The notes: generated by a model not told the origin, from the sequence alone. 33,002 nucleotides of DNA from JBBATK01 sp039810585 (GCA_039810585.1 JBDHXF010000043.1:1-33002); one strand, 5' to 3'. Shown: positions 16,352 through 25,362, counted from the stretch's first letter. A program made the numbers and translations.

Positions 16352-17968
16352 ATGGCAAAACACGCAGCTCCTACTTTACGTCACCGCACCAAGACGGTGA
16401 AACAACACACCAATCGTTCAGCGCCGCGTTATGGTCGCAGCGAGTTGGAAGCTTTGCGTACACGCCGGCGCAAGGATGATGACGACAAGAGATCGGACTT
16501 TGATGATCGTCGCGAACGTGGCGATCGTGGAGGACGTCCCGACCGTCGTGAACGACCGGCCGGCCAGGGTTCTGCACGGACTTCAGGTGGACGGGGAGGG
16601 ACGCAAGACAGACGGCAACGTCCTGAAGGTCGCTTTGACACAGCGAAGACAGCGCGTTCCGCATCACCACGAGATACGCGCTCAGCTTCCGGGCCATCGC
16701 CGCGCTTTGACCGAGCTGAGAGACCACGTTCAGATTCGCGACATAAGCAGTCGGGAGACTCTTCACGATTTGAGCGATCGGGCAAGCCGACGGGAGCACG
16801 AAGTGCGAACGAATTGAGAAATCCCCAAGAGCAACATCGCTCCGGTACATCGAGATCTCGGGCAGAGTCGACGCCCATGCGATCACGACGTCGAACGGGA
16901 CGCCCGGCCGATTTCTCCGACGAGGTGCGTCAGCGTCGTCGTCAACAGCAAGCTGCCTTCCACAGTATCGACACGCACGGAGACAGCACCCCGGCGCGAG
17001 GAACAAGATCATCCGGCGAGCGGACAGAGAACTCGTCGTGGCGAGAGCGAAGTAAGACGCACCAAGGCACAGCATCATCGTCTGAACGCAGACCACGTCG
17101 CACGAGCTCGCACGAAGGTTCAGCTCAGCGCGTGCATCAGACGCACGAGACGCCAAATCCAGCTTTCTCAGAGCGGGAGGAATCGTCTGTCACGACCTCG
17201 AAGGTTTTGCCCAAGAAGCGGACGCGAACCGGAGAATTGGTTGAACAGAAGGAAGGATTGCGCCTCAATAAGTTTTTGGCTGATGCCGGTATCGCTTCCC
17301 GACGCGGCTCTGATGAGTTGATTGAAGCCGGGTTGGTAAAGGTTAACGGCAGTGTGGTGCACGAAAAGGGAACTCGAGTACAGGCGTCGGACTTGGTGAC
17401 GGTGAAGGGCGAACCGGTCTCGTACCTCAAGCATTTGAGTTACTTGGTGCTGAACAAGCCGAAGGATTATATCACGACCACCAATGATGAAAAGGGACGC
17501 AAGACGGTGATGGATTTGGTGCCGTTAAAACAACGCTTGTATCCGGTGGGACGCTTGGACAGAAATACGACGGGTACCTTGCTCATCACCAATGATGGCG
17601 AGCTGGCGACGAGGCTTATGCATCCGAGCCACGAAATAGAGCGGGAATACGTCGTTGGACTCGATAAGCGCTTGAGTCCCGAGCATGCAAAGAAGATTGT
17701 CGCAGGTGTGGAATTGGAGGACGGAACCACGGGACCGGCAGAGATATTTGTCAATCCCGAGGACAAGACAGAATTAAGGATCGTGTTAAAAGAGGGACGT
17801 AACCGAGAGGTACGTCGCATTTTTGAACACTTCCACTACGACGTCAAGCGCTTGCACAGGGTGCGCTACGCGATGATCAGCGTGGCTGGCTTATCGCGTG
17901 GCGAGTATCGTCACCTAACTCGCGACGAAATCCGCGAGCTGCGTCGTATGGTGGGACTCGACGACTAA
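16352..17968 (+). CDS. rluB: RluB/RsuA-type rRNA pseudouridine synthase with long disordered N-terminal arm
   Basis: Isomerises a specific uridine to pseudouridine in rRNA. Residues about 300-350 form an S4 RNA-binding domain (LRLNKFLADAGIASRRG). The catalytic domain follows (about 365-535) with GRLDRNTTGTLLITNDGELA, where D403 is the catalytic Asp, and YVVGL and GRNREVRR motifs. The standard RluB is about 240-300 residues. This one has 538 because residues 1-300 are a low-complexity arm rich in Arg, Ser, Asp and Gly, predicted disordered and highly positive overall, perhaps an RNA-binding extension. Similar Arg-rich extensions are known in some Bacteroidota RluB proteins. The exact rRNA target cannot be read from sequence, so RluB is preferred over RsuA by resemblance only. 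Confidence 0.9.
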   Translation: MAKHAAPTLRHRTKTVKQHTNRSAPRYGRSELEALRTRRRKDDDDKRSDFDDRRERGDRGGRPDRRERPAGQGSARTSGGRGGTQDRRQRPEGRFDTAKTARSASPRDTRSASGPSPRFDRAERPRSDSRHKQSGDSSRFERSGKPTGARSANELRNPQEQHRSGTSRSRAESTPMRSRRRTGRPADFSDEVRQRRRQQQAAFHSIDTHGDSTPARGTRSSGERTENSSWRERSKTHQGTASSSERRPRRTSSHEGSAQRVHQTHETPNPAFSEREESSVTTSKVLPKKRTRTGELVEQKEGLRLNKFLADAGIASRRGSDELIEAGLVKVNGSVVHEKGTRVQASDLVTVKGEPVSYLKHLSYLVLNKPKDYITTTNDEKGRKTVMDLVPLKQRLYPVGRLDRNTTGTLLITNDGELATRLMHPSHEIEREYVVGLDKRLSPEHAKKIVAGVELEDGTTGPAEIFVNPEDKTELRIVLKEGRNREVRRIFEHFHYDVKRLHRVRYAMISVAGLSRGEYRHLTRDEIRELRRMVGLDD

Positions 17969-18062
17969 CCATCGCAAGGGAATTGGTGCTTCGTTGCTGT
18001 TCACACGTTCGCTTATCGGACGAAAGCGGAGCATCACACTATTCATTATCGAAAGGACAGAC

Positions 18063-18773
18063 ATGGATCGACGTGATTTTATCCAGAACACCGGACTCGC
18101 CGTAGGCGCCGGACTTGTTGCTACGAGTGCAACGCAAGCAGAGAAAATGGTTCCTGCAGGGAGCACTCCCTTAACCTTTCCCGATTTGCCCTACGAATAC
18201 AATGCCTTGGAACCGTATATCGACGCCAAGACTATGGAGTTGCACCACGACAAGCATCACCGTGGATATTTCGACGGCATGCTAAAAGCGGAAACGGAGT
18301 TGCAAAAGTGTCGTGAAACCGCTACCTACGGTCTCATCGAATATTGGTCTAAAAAAGCAGCCTTCAATGCCGGAGGATTCTACCTCCATGCCTTATTCTG
18401 GACCATCATGGCACCAGCCGGCAAGGGCGGTGGCGGACCGGTTCCCGCGATGCTTAGTGCCGCGCTGACCGAGAATTTTGGAAGTGTTGAGAAATTCAAA
18501 GAGCACTTTAGTGCCGCAGCTACGGCGGTGGAAGGCTCGGGATGGGCCATCCTTCACTTCAGGCTTGCAGATAAGAAGTTGTTGATTTTGCAAGCTGAAA
18601 ACCAACACAAACTCAGCGAGTGGGGAACTGTTCCGCTGCTTGCGCTTGATGTGTGGGAGCATGCGTACTATCTGAGCTACCAAAACAAACGAGCCGAGTA
18701 CGTAAAGGCATGGTGGAACGTGGTGAATTGGAATCAAGTGGAACAGAATTTCCTGAAAGCCGCGTCGCGCTAA
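18063..18773 (+). CDS. Fe/Mn-family superoxide dismutase, Mn-type, Tat-exported
   Basis: Converts superoxide to peroxide and oxygen. The ATG at 18063 follows AAAGGA. The first 26 residues are a twin-arginine signal (MDRRDFIQNTGLAVGAGL), so the enzyme is exported folded to the periplasm. Metal ligands visible are H61 (first His of ELHHDKHH), H109, D196 and H200 (LDVWEH), with gateway Y69. The N-terminal helix has Gly at the Fe-type Gln position (NAGGF) and the C-terminal domain has Gln in ENQ, the pattern of Mn-type enzymes. The residue before H109 is Leu where the family normally has Asn (NHSLFW). Length 236 including signal is normal. It precedes the BatA-like gene by 60 bases and may be co-transcribed. 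Confidence 0.93.
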   Translation: MDRRDFIQNTGLAVGAGLVATSATQAEKMVPAGSTPLTFPDLPYEYNALEPYIDAKTMELHHDKHHRGYFDGMLKAETELQKCRETATYGLIEYWSKKAAFNAGGFYLHALFWTIMAPAGKGGGGPVPAMLSAALTENFGSVEKFKEHFSAAATAVEGSGWAILHFRLADKKLLILQAENQHKLSEWGTVPLLALDVWEHAYYLSYQNKRAEYVKAWWNVVNWNQVEQNFLKAASR

Positions 18774-18833
18774 GCGGGAGTGGAACGAAAGGCAAACACG
18801 GTAGATGAGTAGACAAAGCACACACGCAACGGT

Positions 18834-20927
18834 ATGACGTTTCTCAACCCACTTGCACTGCTAGGCTTTATTGCAGCGGGCATTCCCTTGCTGCTGCACT
18901 TGCTGAATTTGCGAAAACTGAAGACTATTGAATTCAGCACGCTGCGCTTTGTGAAAGAGTTGCAGAAGACGCAAATCAGGAAGCTAAAGCTACAACAGAT
19001 TCTTCTGCTGGTGTTGCGGACGCTCATTATCGTGTTTGCCGTTTTGGCGTTTTCTCGTCCGATCCTTCGCTCCACACTACCGGTCTTCGGAGCACATGTG
19101 AAGAGCTCGGTTGTTGTGTTAGTAGACAACTCGGCCAGCATGGATTGCAGCGATGACAAAGGCTCGCGCATGAAGCAGGCCCGTGATGCAGCGCTAAGAA
19201 TCTGTTCGGCTTTGCAAGATGGTGACGAGGTGGCGGTGCTGACGTCGTCGGACGTCGGCGCGTTGCAGAAGATCTCGTTCAGTCGTAATCTGGCTCTCAT
19301 CAACGAGCGCGTTCAAAAAATCCATAGCACGCCACGAACTACGTCCTGTGGGAGTATGCTGCGCATGGCGTCATCACTCCTCAGTGATGCGCAAAACGTC
19401 AACAAAGAAGTGTACCTCATCAGCGACATGCAGCAAAACATGTTTGAAGATCTGCAGGACAGCGTGCGTTCGAGTTTTGAAGGCACGAGAGTGGTTTTGG
19501 TTCCGATAGGACAGAAGACTACAATCTTAGGACAAAACCTGGGCGTTGACTCCGTGGCAGTGATCTCTGCAATCATCCAACGCGATAAGCCGGTGGATGT
19601 CGAAGCCTTTATACGCAATAGCTCCGATCAGGATGTACACGGGGCAGTGGTTGCCATGAGTTTTAACGGACAGAGAGTGACGCAGGCTGCAGTGGACGTT
19701 CCGGCCGGACAAGTTCGCAGCATCTTGCTTTCCGCATCGCCACAACAAAGCGGAGCGGTACGTGCGTCTGTAGACGTGGAGACAGATGCCTTAGAGCTGG
19801 ACAACCGACGGTACTTTTCTTTTGTACTGCCGCCTCAACCGAACGTGTTGGTGGTCGGAGATCCGGAACGTCGAAGTTTTGTGGAACAGGTGCTAAAGTT
19901 GGGAAGTGGATCTGATGCCTTTCGATATCAGCTAACTGGACCGACCCAGAGTGCGACGCTGAACTACGACAATTTCGACGTGGTTCTTCTCTGTTCAAAC
20001 CCACCGTCCGGTGAAAACGCACGACTGGAAGAGTATGTGCGGAAGGGTGGAGCGCTCTTCTTGTTTGCCGATGATGACATACGCAGTACAGGTGTTCTCT
20101 GTCAACTCTTCGGTTTCGGAAACCCGAGTGACCTGCACTTGGATGCCACTGCCGCTGCGGGATTCACGAATACCGACAGGCAACATCCATTGTTTCAAGG
20201 AGTATTTAGCTCCAATAATTCGGCGCGGGCAACCGTCGAATCTGCCAAGATGACGCATGCCGAACCGGTGCATGGGGGACAAGAAATCATCGCGATGCAA
20301 GATGGATCATTCTTAGCCGAGAGCCGTGTTGGGGAGGGCAAGGTGCTCTATTGCGCGGTATCGCCAACAGTGCAATGGTCAACATTTCCGTTGACAGGAT
20401 TATTCCCAACTATTCTCTTTCGGAGCATTCCGTATCTCAGTGCTCACGAACAACTAGGCAGCTCAAGTTTGTGTGGTTCGAACCTGCAGTACATGATGCC
20501 AAAGAGACTCAGTTCGTCCGGACGTTTTGTGGTTTCGGATCCAACGATGGTGGAATCGACGCGAGATGCAGCACTGTTACCGGCGGGAGCAGTGTTATCG
20601 CTCGGCATTCAGGATCAATGCGGCGTTACTGTCGTGAAGAATCCGCAAGGTCAAGCACTCTGCAGCTTTGCTGTCAATCACGACCGGAGTGAAAGCCGTC
20701 TCCAGTTCTTTACCGGAAACGAGGCCCAGAGTCAAGTAACCAAGCATCTGCGTGAAGGAACGCTCGTTGAGCAACTCGACGCCGACTCATCCCTAGCCGG
20801 CGCTGTGGCGCGTGCACGCATGGGCACAGAACTTTGGAAGCTGTTTGTGGTCCTGGCTATCGTCTGTGCCATCACGGAGATGATTATCGCTCGCCGAACT
20901 GCTATCATGTCAGCGCAGCCCGCGTAG
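18834..20927 (+). CDS. BatA-like membrane protein with VWA domain
   Basis: A 697-residue inner-membrane protein. Residues 1-85 carry two membrane segments and the BatA N-terminal signature (NPLALLGFIAAGIPLLLHLLNLRK) of the Bacteroides aerotolerance family. A VWA domain follows (about 92-270) with the MIDAS motif DNSAS. The long middle region (about 275-650) is beta-rich and outside the membrane. A single C-terminal membrane helix (LWKLFVVLAIVCAITEMII, about 670-690) ends the chain. The usual MoxR ATPase, DUF58 and BatB/BatC neighbours are not in the window. Its physiological role in this organism is unknown; it is envelope-located, possibly in stress tolerance, by family resemblance only. Confidence 0.88.
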   Translation: MTFLNPLALLGFIAAGIPLLLHLLNLRKLKTIEFSTLRFVKELQKTQIRKLKLQQILLLVLRTLIIVFAVLAFSRPILRSTLPVFGAHVKSSVVVLVDNSASMDCSDDKGSRMKQARDAALRICSALQDGDEVAVLTSSDVGALQKISFSRNLALINERVQKIHSTPRTTSCGSMLRMASSLLSDAQNVNKEVYLISDMQQNMFEDLQDSVRSSFEGTRVVLVPIGQKTTILGQNLGVDSVAVISAIIQRDKPVDVEAFIRNSSDQDVHGAVVAMSFNGQRVTQAAVDVPAGQVRSILLSASPQQSGAVRASVDVETDALELDNRRYFSFVLPPQPNVLVVGDPERRSFVEQVLKLGSGSDAFRYQLTGPTQSATLNYDNFDVVLLCSNPPSGENARLEEYVRKGGALFLFADDDIRSTGVLCQLFGFGNPSDLHLDATAAAGFTNTDRQHPLFQGVFSSNNSARATVESAKMTHAEPVHGGQEIIAMQDGSFLAESRVGEGKVLYCAVSPTVQWSTFPLTGLFPTILFRSIPYLSAHEQLGSSSLCGSNLQYMMPKRLSSSGRFVVSDPTMVESTRDAALLPAGAVLSLGIQDQCGVTVVKNPQGQALCSFAVNHDRSESRLQFFTGNEAQSQVTKHLREGTLVEQLDADSSLAGAVARARMGTELWKLFVVLAIVCAITEMIIARRTAIMSAQPA

Positions 20928-21003
20928 CTGCCAGCCGCTCCAAACTACTCTCACCCCTGCGCATGGATCGTGACGCATCATTCCTTCGCCTGTTCCTCCG
21001 GAT

Positions 21004-21015
21004 TTGAGCGCTCAA
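21004..21015. promoter_or_regulatory. Perfect 12-bp palindrome upstream of the WD40 surface protein
   Basis: TTGAGCGCTCAA is a perfect palindrome 77 bases before the start at 21092, in the 164-base gap after the BatA-like gene. It could be an operator for a dimeric regulator. No -7 element was seen here, and there is no direct evidence of function. Confidence 0.3.
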
Positions 21016-21091
21016 CAGCCACTTTTTCGTTGAATTTTCTGCTGCGATTGCCGATACACTGAGTGGAAGCACTTCTATTCAGGGATCGACC

Positions 21092-23053
21092 ATGATCGGC
21101 AAGAAAGCCGCAAATCTCTTTGTTTTCATGCTTTTAGTCGTTGTTGGCGGGCATGACGCACTCATTGCACAGAGTATAAAGTTTCGTTTTCCCAGACCGG
21201 GACAGACTTTTTACGCTGACCGAGTGTTAAGACTCGAATGGTCCAAGGAGCATGGCGATGACAGCGTTGATGTGTTATACTCTCAAGACGAGGGTGCAAG
21301 CTGGACAGCTCTGGCTGTTGGTATGCAAGACTCTGCCTACAACTGGCGAGTACCGTTACTCGATACGAGTGGTGTGCGATTTAAAGTCGTTACCACATCG
21401 CTCCTGCAACCCTTTGAATTCCAGCATATGATTCGTGAGCGCGGAGCGCGCTCAGTCTGCTTGGCGAACAACGACCGTACTGTGCTTTCTACACTCGAAG
21501 GTTCTCTGCTGGAAAGTCGATCCAGCGATTTGTTGGTTGCGGTTGCTACGCAATCATTAGGCTCGCCGGAGCTGTGCGCAGCACGCGCGTATCCCAATCA
21601 TCCTGACACGACTATTAGCGCTCAGCGAAATGAAATTCTGTTGTGCGACATCAATAGCTTTGGGTCAGTATTGCGGTTTGGAGCTGAAGAGGGGCCTGAC
21701 GCCATTACGGCTCTCTGCGTGCACCCGAGTCTGGAGCTTATGGCAACAACTACGTCGAAAGGCAAAGTGTGTATATGGTCGCTCGCGGAACGTAAGGTCG
21801 TCGCGCGATTTCAAGCCCCATTCGAGGCTGCGCTCAGAACTGTTGCGTTTTCTGCAGATGGGTCGCAGATCCTCTATGCAGGAGACGAGGGTGTGATTTA
21901 CGTCCGCAATTGGACTGATACGTCGCAGAGCGTAAAGGAGCTGCGGGGTCATGGCGACGGCGGACAAAACATGGCGGTGTACAGCGCAGCCTTTACTCCC
22001 GATGGAAATCACGTGGTGAGTGGAGGTGAAGACTACACGGTACGCGTTTGGGAACTTCAGTTTCAGAGCTGCACAAACATCTTGTATGGTCATGTCGGTC
22101 GTGTTACCAGTCTCAGCGTCAGTGCAGACGGCACTCGCATTTTGAGTGGCTCGAGCGACAGTACCGTCCGTCAATGGAGTATTGCTGCCGGACGAGAGTT
22201 ACACGCTCCCTTAGTGACGAATGATGCCATCAGTTCGGTATGGTACTCGCAAGGAGCCGATACCTTGGTAGCGTCTGAGGAGCACAGTGGAACGACGCAC
22301 TTTTGGAAAAACGCACGCATCGCCGGTTCGAGTGACAGCGTGACCGGTTATATCCGCTATCCCATAAGTATTCGCATTTGCAACACCCATGCTCAGGCAG
22401 GCGAGTACCATCCTATTCCCATCGTCTTTGACTCAATCGTTAGTGTGCCAATGTTTCGTCGCTCACGTTTCGAAGCCACCCTCGGATTAACCGTTCCGAG
22501 AACGGTGATCGATGTGCGAACAGACGACGCACATTACACGATTCTTCGCGGCGACGATCGCGATACGGTGTTTATGCCGGTAACCTTCTCGTCAAACGAC
22601 ACCATTGGATATCTACCGGCTCGCTTCCTTCTGAGCGATGCAGGGGTGGCCGACATATCGATGCTACCGGGTAAACTCGCTATACAATGGTCCGAAAACG
22701 TTCGAGCATTCACTCTCGACCATGTCACGAACGGAACCGTCGAATCATCCAAAGAATGTCCGTCCATCGCCCGTGGCGGTCTAAGTATGGCGCTCCTTGA
22801 AGATGCGTCCATTGCGCCTCTGCCGGCAGATCGAAGCGCGAGTTTGCGCTTCAGCGCCTACGAACAAGGAAACTACCGCATCGAAATCCTCAACGAAATG
22901 GGAATGCTTGCCGGCGTGGTGTACGATGCCGAAGTTCCTCGCGGAGAACAGGAGGTGCCTCTGCAATGCTCACAGCTGGCATCCGGCTGCTACCACCTAC
23001 GTATTGTGGCACCCTCGACCATTAAAACTCTACCGCTGTTGATTGTGCACTAA
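21092..23053 (+). CDS. Secreted Ig-like / WD40 protein with T9SS-type sorting domain
   Basis: A 653-residue secreted protein. The signal peptide ends at ALIAQ (residue 27). Residues 28-115 form a short Ig-like domain (PRPGQTFYADRVLRLEW, VLYSQDEGASW) that resembles the KWSG/YDAGSHW domain of the giant protein at 6.9 kb. Residues about 200-415 carry clear WD40 repeats (DYTVRVWEL, DSTVRQWSI, each preceded by a GH). A beta-rich region follows, then a C-terminal sorting-like domain (about 570-653) with ASGCYHLRIV. It shares its domain order with the giant protein and is its smaller paralogue. Secretion through T9SS and surface attachment are inferred. Confidence 0.88.
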   Translation: MIGKKAANLFVFMLLVVVGGHDALIAQSIKFRFPRPGQTFYADRVLRLEWSKEHGDDSVDVLYSQDEGASWTALAVGMQDSAYNWRVPLLDTSGVRFKVVTTSLLQPFEFQHMIRERGARSVCLANNDRTVLSTLEGSLLESRSSDLLVAVATQSLGSPELCAARAYPNHPDTTISAQRNEILLCDINSFGSVLRFGAEEGPDAITALCVHPSLELMATTTSKGKVCIWSLAERKVVARFQAPFEAALRTVAFSADGSQILYAGDEGVIYVRNWTDTSQSVKELRGHGDGGQNMAVYSAAFTPDGNHVVSGGEDYTVRVWELQFQSCTNILYGHVGRVTSLSVSADGTRILSGSSDSTVRQWSIAAGRELHAPLVTNDAISSVWYSQGADTLVASEEHSGTTHFWKNARIAGSSDSVTGYIRYPISIRICNTHAQAGEYHPIPIVFDSIVSVPMFRRSRFEATLGLTVPRTVIDVRTDDAHYTILRGDDRDTVFMPVTFSSNDTIGYLPARFLLSDAGVADISMLPGKLAIQWSENVRAFTLDHVTNGTVESSKECPSIARGGLSMALLEDASIAPLPADRSASLRFSAYEQGNYRIEILNEMGMLAGVVYDAEVPRGEQEVPLQCSQLASGCYHLRIVAPSTIKTLPLLIVH

Positions 23054-23129
23054 CATTGGCGCGCCTGCGATCTCACGCGTGCCTCTCTAGCATCCAATCT
23101 ATGGAGCTGCGACGAGCACTTGTCTCGGA

Positions 23130-24095
23130 ATGAATGCGAGCCGTTATTTTAGGCATCATTTCCTCTTCGCTATGCTCGAACGACACCCAGAAGAACACGC
23201 CCTTCGACAGCGCATAGAACATCTCAGGCACGAGCATGCGGATGTGTTGCATGAGCTATTTGTGCTACAACACGACACATATCGTGAACTCACCCAGCGC
23301 TATGCCGTCGCCTTTGGAACTCTCGAAAAGGAAATACAGCAACGCACGGTGGAGCTTGCAGAGCTTCAACGTCGTTTGGAGTTGTTTAGTATTCGCAAAA
23401 GCAAGGGACAGATTTTTGACGACGACACGATTCGTTTTGTAAACGACATGGTGACTCGTGAATTCCAAGTGTACTACGAAAGTTTGCGCGAAAACTTTGA
23501 ACGCTCAAGCGCAGAACGCGACGCCAAACGTGCCACACCACTGCGCAAAGAAAAAGCCGCCGATTCCACAACTCAATACGAAATCCGCACGCTCTATAGA
23601 ACTCTGGTGCGTCGCCTACACCCGGACTTAAGCAATGAGGGCGACCGATTTGAAAAGTTCTGGCAACTCGTCCAAGAAGCGTATGCACAGGCGGACCTTA
23701 CAAGACTCCGACATCTCCACGGCCTACTGTGTACAGACTCAGCAACGTTTGTCGATTCGAGCGAGCACGGCTCACTCGAAAGTCTGAGAGAAGAAGTCCG
23801 CCGCCGAGACATGCAGGTAGATTATGAACGTCGCAAACTCGCTCGCATCCAAGGCGAAGAACCGTTCTCGCTGCAGTCCATGCTCGACAACGACGTACTC
23901 CACGCTGAACACAAACAGAAGCTCAGCAAACATCTCGAGCGCCTCGAACGCCAAATCCTCAACACTCGCTCAACCCTCCAAGAATTGCTCGGCCATGCCT
24001 GGGAGCTGGCAACAGAAGCCATGAAGGCAGAACCCGGTCAGCCGGATTGCCAAGAAGAGTTTCGCCTCAACACCTACTTCTCGATGAGGGCTTGA
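23130..24095 (+). CDS. Coiled-coil protein with an internal J-domain
   Basis: A 321-residue cytosolic protein. Residues about 22-130 and 225-310 are strongly charged, heptad-like helices, consistent with coiled coils. Between them residues about 150-200 form a J-domain: helix with IRTLYRTLVRRL, the invariant HPD at 164-166, and EAYAQADLTRLRHL. The J-domain would stimulate the ATPase of a DnaK-type Hsp70. Unlike DnaJ it lacks the Gly/Phe and Cys-rich regions and sits in mid-chain, so it is a specialised co-chaperone, not DnaJ itself. An alternative start at the Met of MLERHP (residue 15) is possible. It lies after the WD40 surface gene and before a non-coding block; no partner is evident. Confidence 0.82.
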   Translation: MNASRYFRHHFLFAMLERHPEEHALRQRIEHLRHEHADVLHELFVLQHDTYRELTQRYAVAFGTLEKEIQQRTVELAELQRRLELFSIRKSKGQIFDDDTIRFVNDMVTREFQVYYESLRENFERSSAERDAKRATPLRKEKAADSTTQYEIRTLYRTLVRRLHPDLSNEGDRFEKFWQLVQEAYAQADLTRLRHLHGLLCTDSATFVDSSEHGSLESLREEVRRRDMQVDYERRKLARIQGEEPFSLQSMLDNDVLHAEHKQKLSKHLERLERQILNTRSTLQELLGHAWELATEAMKAEPGQPDCQEEFRLNTYFSMRA

Positions 24096-24426
24096 TCACA
24101 AAAGTGGACATTGTCCGAGTGTTAATTTTCTCGCGACCGTGAGCCACTCACTATCTTGGACTTTTCCACGACTTTTTCCACATGGTGTGATTTTTAAACA
24201 AGCGAGGCGCTTTTTTGCGAGTGCTTATCGCGGTTGTGGAAAAAGCGAGTGGCTAGCTTTTGCGAGAGCACCGTGTGTTGATAAATTCTGTTGGTCGTCT
24301 TTTTCTCTGCAACTTTGTTGACGGGGTTGGCGTAACGCCCCTGCCTTGTGTTTTTCAGAGGGCAGTTGTGCGGGGAATGGGGACATTATTCGCGCGTACA
24401 CATTTCTTCATCTTTAGCGGGTGACT
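24096..24426. other. Gene-free stretch with nested inverted repeats and hairpins
   Basis: Contains AGCCACTC (24142-24149) complementary to GAGTGGCT (24247-24254), and inside that TTTTTCCACA (24173-24182) complementary to TGTGGAAAAA (24235-24244). A small hairpin AAGCG-AGG-CGCTT followed by T residues (24200-24216) lies within. Two further hairpins lie nearer the ABC gene (24323-24341 and 24341-24365). The open frame 24139-24321 spanning them shows no domain and is not called. The stretch could hold a structured RNA, a terminator for the J-domain gene, or a protein-binding region. Confidence 0.5.
24200..24216 (+). terminator. Possible small intrinsic terminator
   Basis: AAGCG (24200-24204), loop AGG, CGCTT (24208-24212) followed by TTTT. 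The stem is only five pairs, so termination would be weak. It would follow the J-domain gene by about 105 bases. Confidence 0.35.
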
Positions 24427-25362
24427 ATGAAAGCATTGGAAATCAAGCATCTTCGGAAACACTATGGATCGTTCGTGGCGACTGACGATGTGTCGTTTGA
24501 AGTGGACAAAGGCAGGATCTTTGGTCTCTTAGGTCCAAATGGAGCGGGTAAGACCACGCTCATTCGTATGATCACGAACATTCTCATCCCCGACTCCGGA
24601 GAGATTCTCTTACTCGGTGAAAACGTGAGCTCGTCGCAACAATCGAAGATTGGTTATTTGCCGGAGGAGCGTGGGTTATACAAGCGACTCAAAGTGATAG
24701 AACAAATCCGTTACTTCGGAGAGCTGAAAGGACTGAGCACGCGGGAAGCCATTTCGCGAGGTCGAGCCTGGCTGAAACGTTTGAATGCTGAGGACTGGGA
24801 GAACAAGAAAGTGCAAGAGCTCAGCAAGGGAATGAGTCAGAAAGTGCAGTTTATTGCAACCGTTCTTCATCATCCGCCCTTGCTCATTTTGGATGAGCCT
24901 TTCAGTGGTCTCGATCCGGTGAACGCCGAGCTCATGATCAACGTTATTCGTGAGCTGCAGCAAACCGGTGTCACTGTTATACTCTCCACACACGTGATGG
25001 AACAGGTGGAGAAGTTATGCGACGATATTGTGCTCATCAACAAAGGTCGCATTCTGCTATCCGGTTCTGTGCGTGAAGTGAAGTCGCGCTATGGTCGAGA
25101 TACCGTGGTGTTGGAGTTCGACGGTAGCGATGCTTTCCTTGACGAACTCAGTGACGTCCGCATTCTTAGCCGCTCCGCGGGGAGAGCAGAGATCCGATTA
25201 AGCGGTGATAAAGATCAGGCAAACGCAATTATTCAAAAAGCAATGCAACACACCCAACTCATTCGCTTCGAATTTGTGGAACCCAGTCTGCACGAAATAT
25301 TCATCTCTGAAGTGAACGCGCAGAATGCCGGCGAGAAAGGAGGCGACAATGGATCTCACTAA
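24427..25362 (+). CDS. ABC transporter ATP-binding protein (NatA-like)
   Basis: Powers an ABC-2 type exporter together with the next gene. From ATG 24427 it has 311 residues; a GTG two codons earlier is possible. Walker A GPNGAGKT is at 36-43, the signature ELSKGMSQKVQ near 130, Walker B LLILDEP near 152-158, and the H-loop region STHVMEQ follows. The C-terminal extension (about 220-311) with SLHEIF is typical of the NatA/ABC-2 drug or sodium export group. Its 3' end overlaps the start of the permease gene by 14 bases, so translation is coupled. The substrate cannot be inferred. Confidence 0.93.
   Translation: MKALEIKHLRKHYGSFVATDDVSFEVDKGRIFGLLGPNGAGKTTLIRMITNILIPDSGEILLLGENVSSSQQSKIGYLPEERGLYKRLKVIEQIRYFGELKGLSTREAISRGRAWLKRLNAEDWENKKVQELSKGMSQKVQFIATVLHHPPLLILDEPFSGLDPVNAELMINVIRELQQTGVTVILSTHVMEQVEKLCDDIVLINKGRILLSGSVREVKSRYGRDTVVLEFDGSDAFLDELSDVRILSRSAGRAEIRLSGDKDQANAIIQKAMQHTQLIRFEFVEPSLHEIFISEVNAQNAGEKGGDNGSH

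Noticed and set aside
16371..17156. Long minus-strand frame (261 codons) opposite the RluB arm
   Set aside because: Antisense shadow of Arg-rich, codon-biased sequence; no domain and the plus strand encodes the arm continuous with the S4 domain.
24139..24321. Plus-strand frame of 60 codons in the 24.1-kb gap
   Set aside because: No domain; it crosses inverted repeats and a hairpin, and lacks a start signal.
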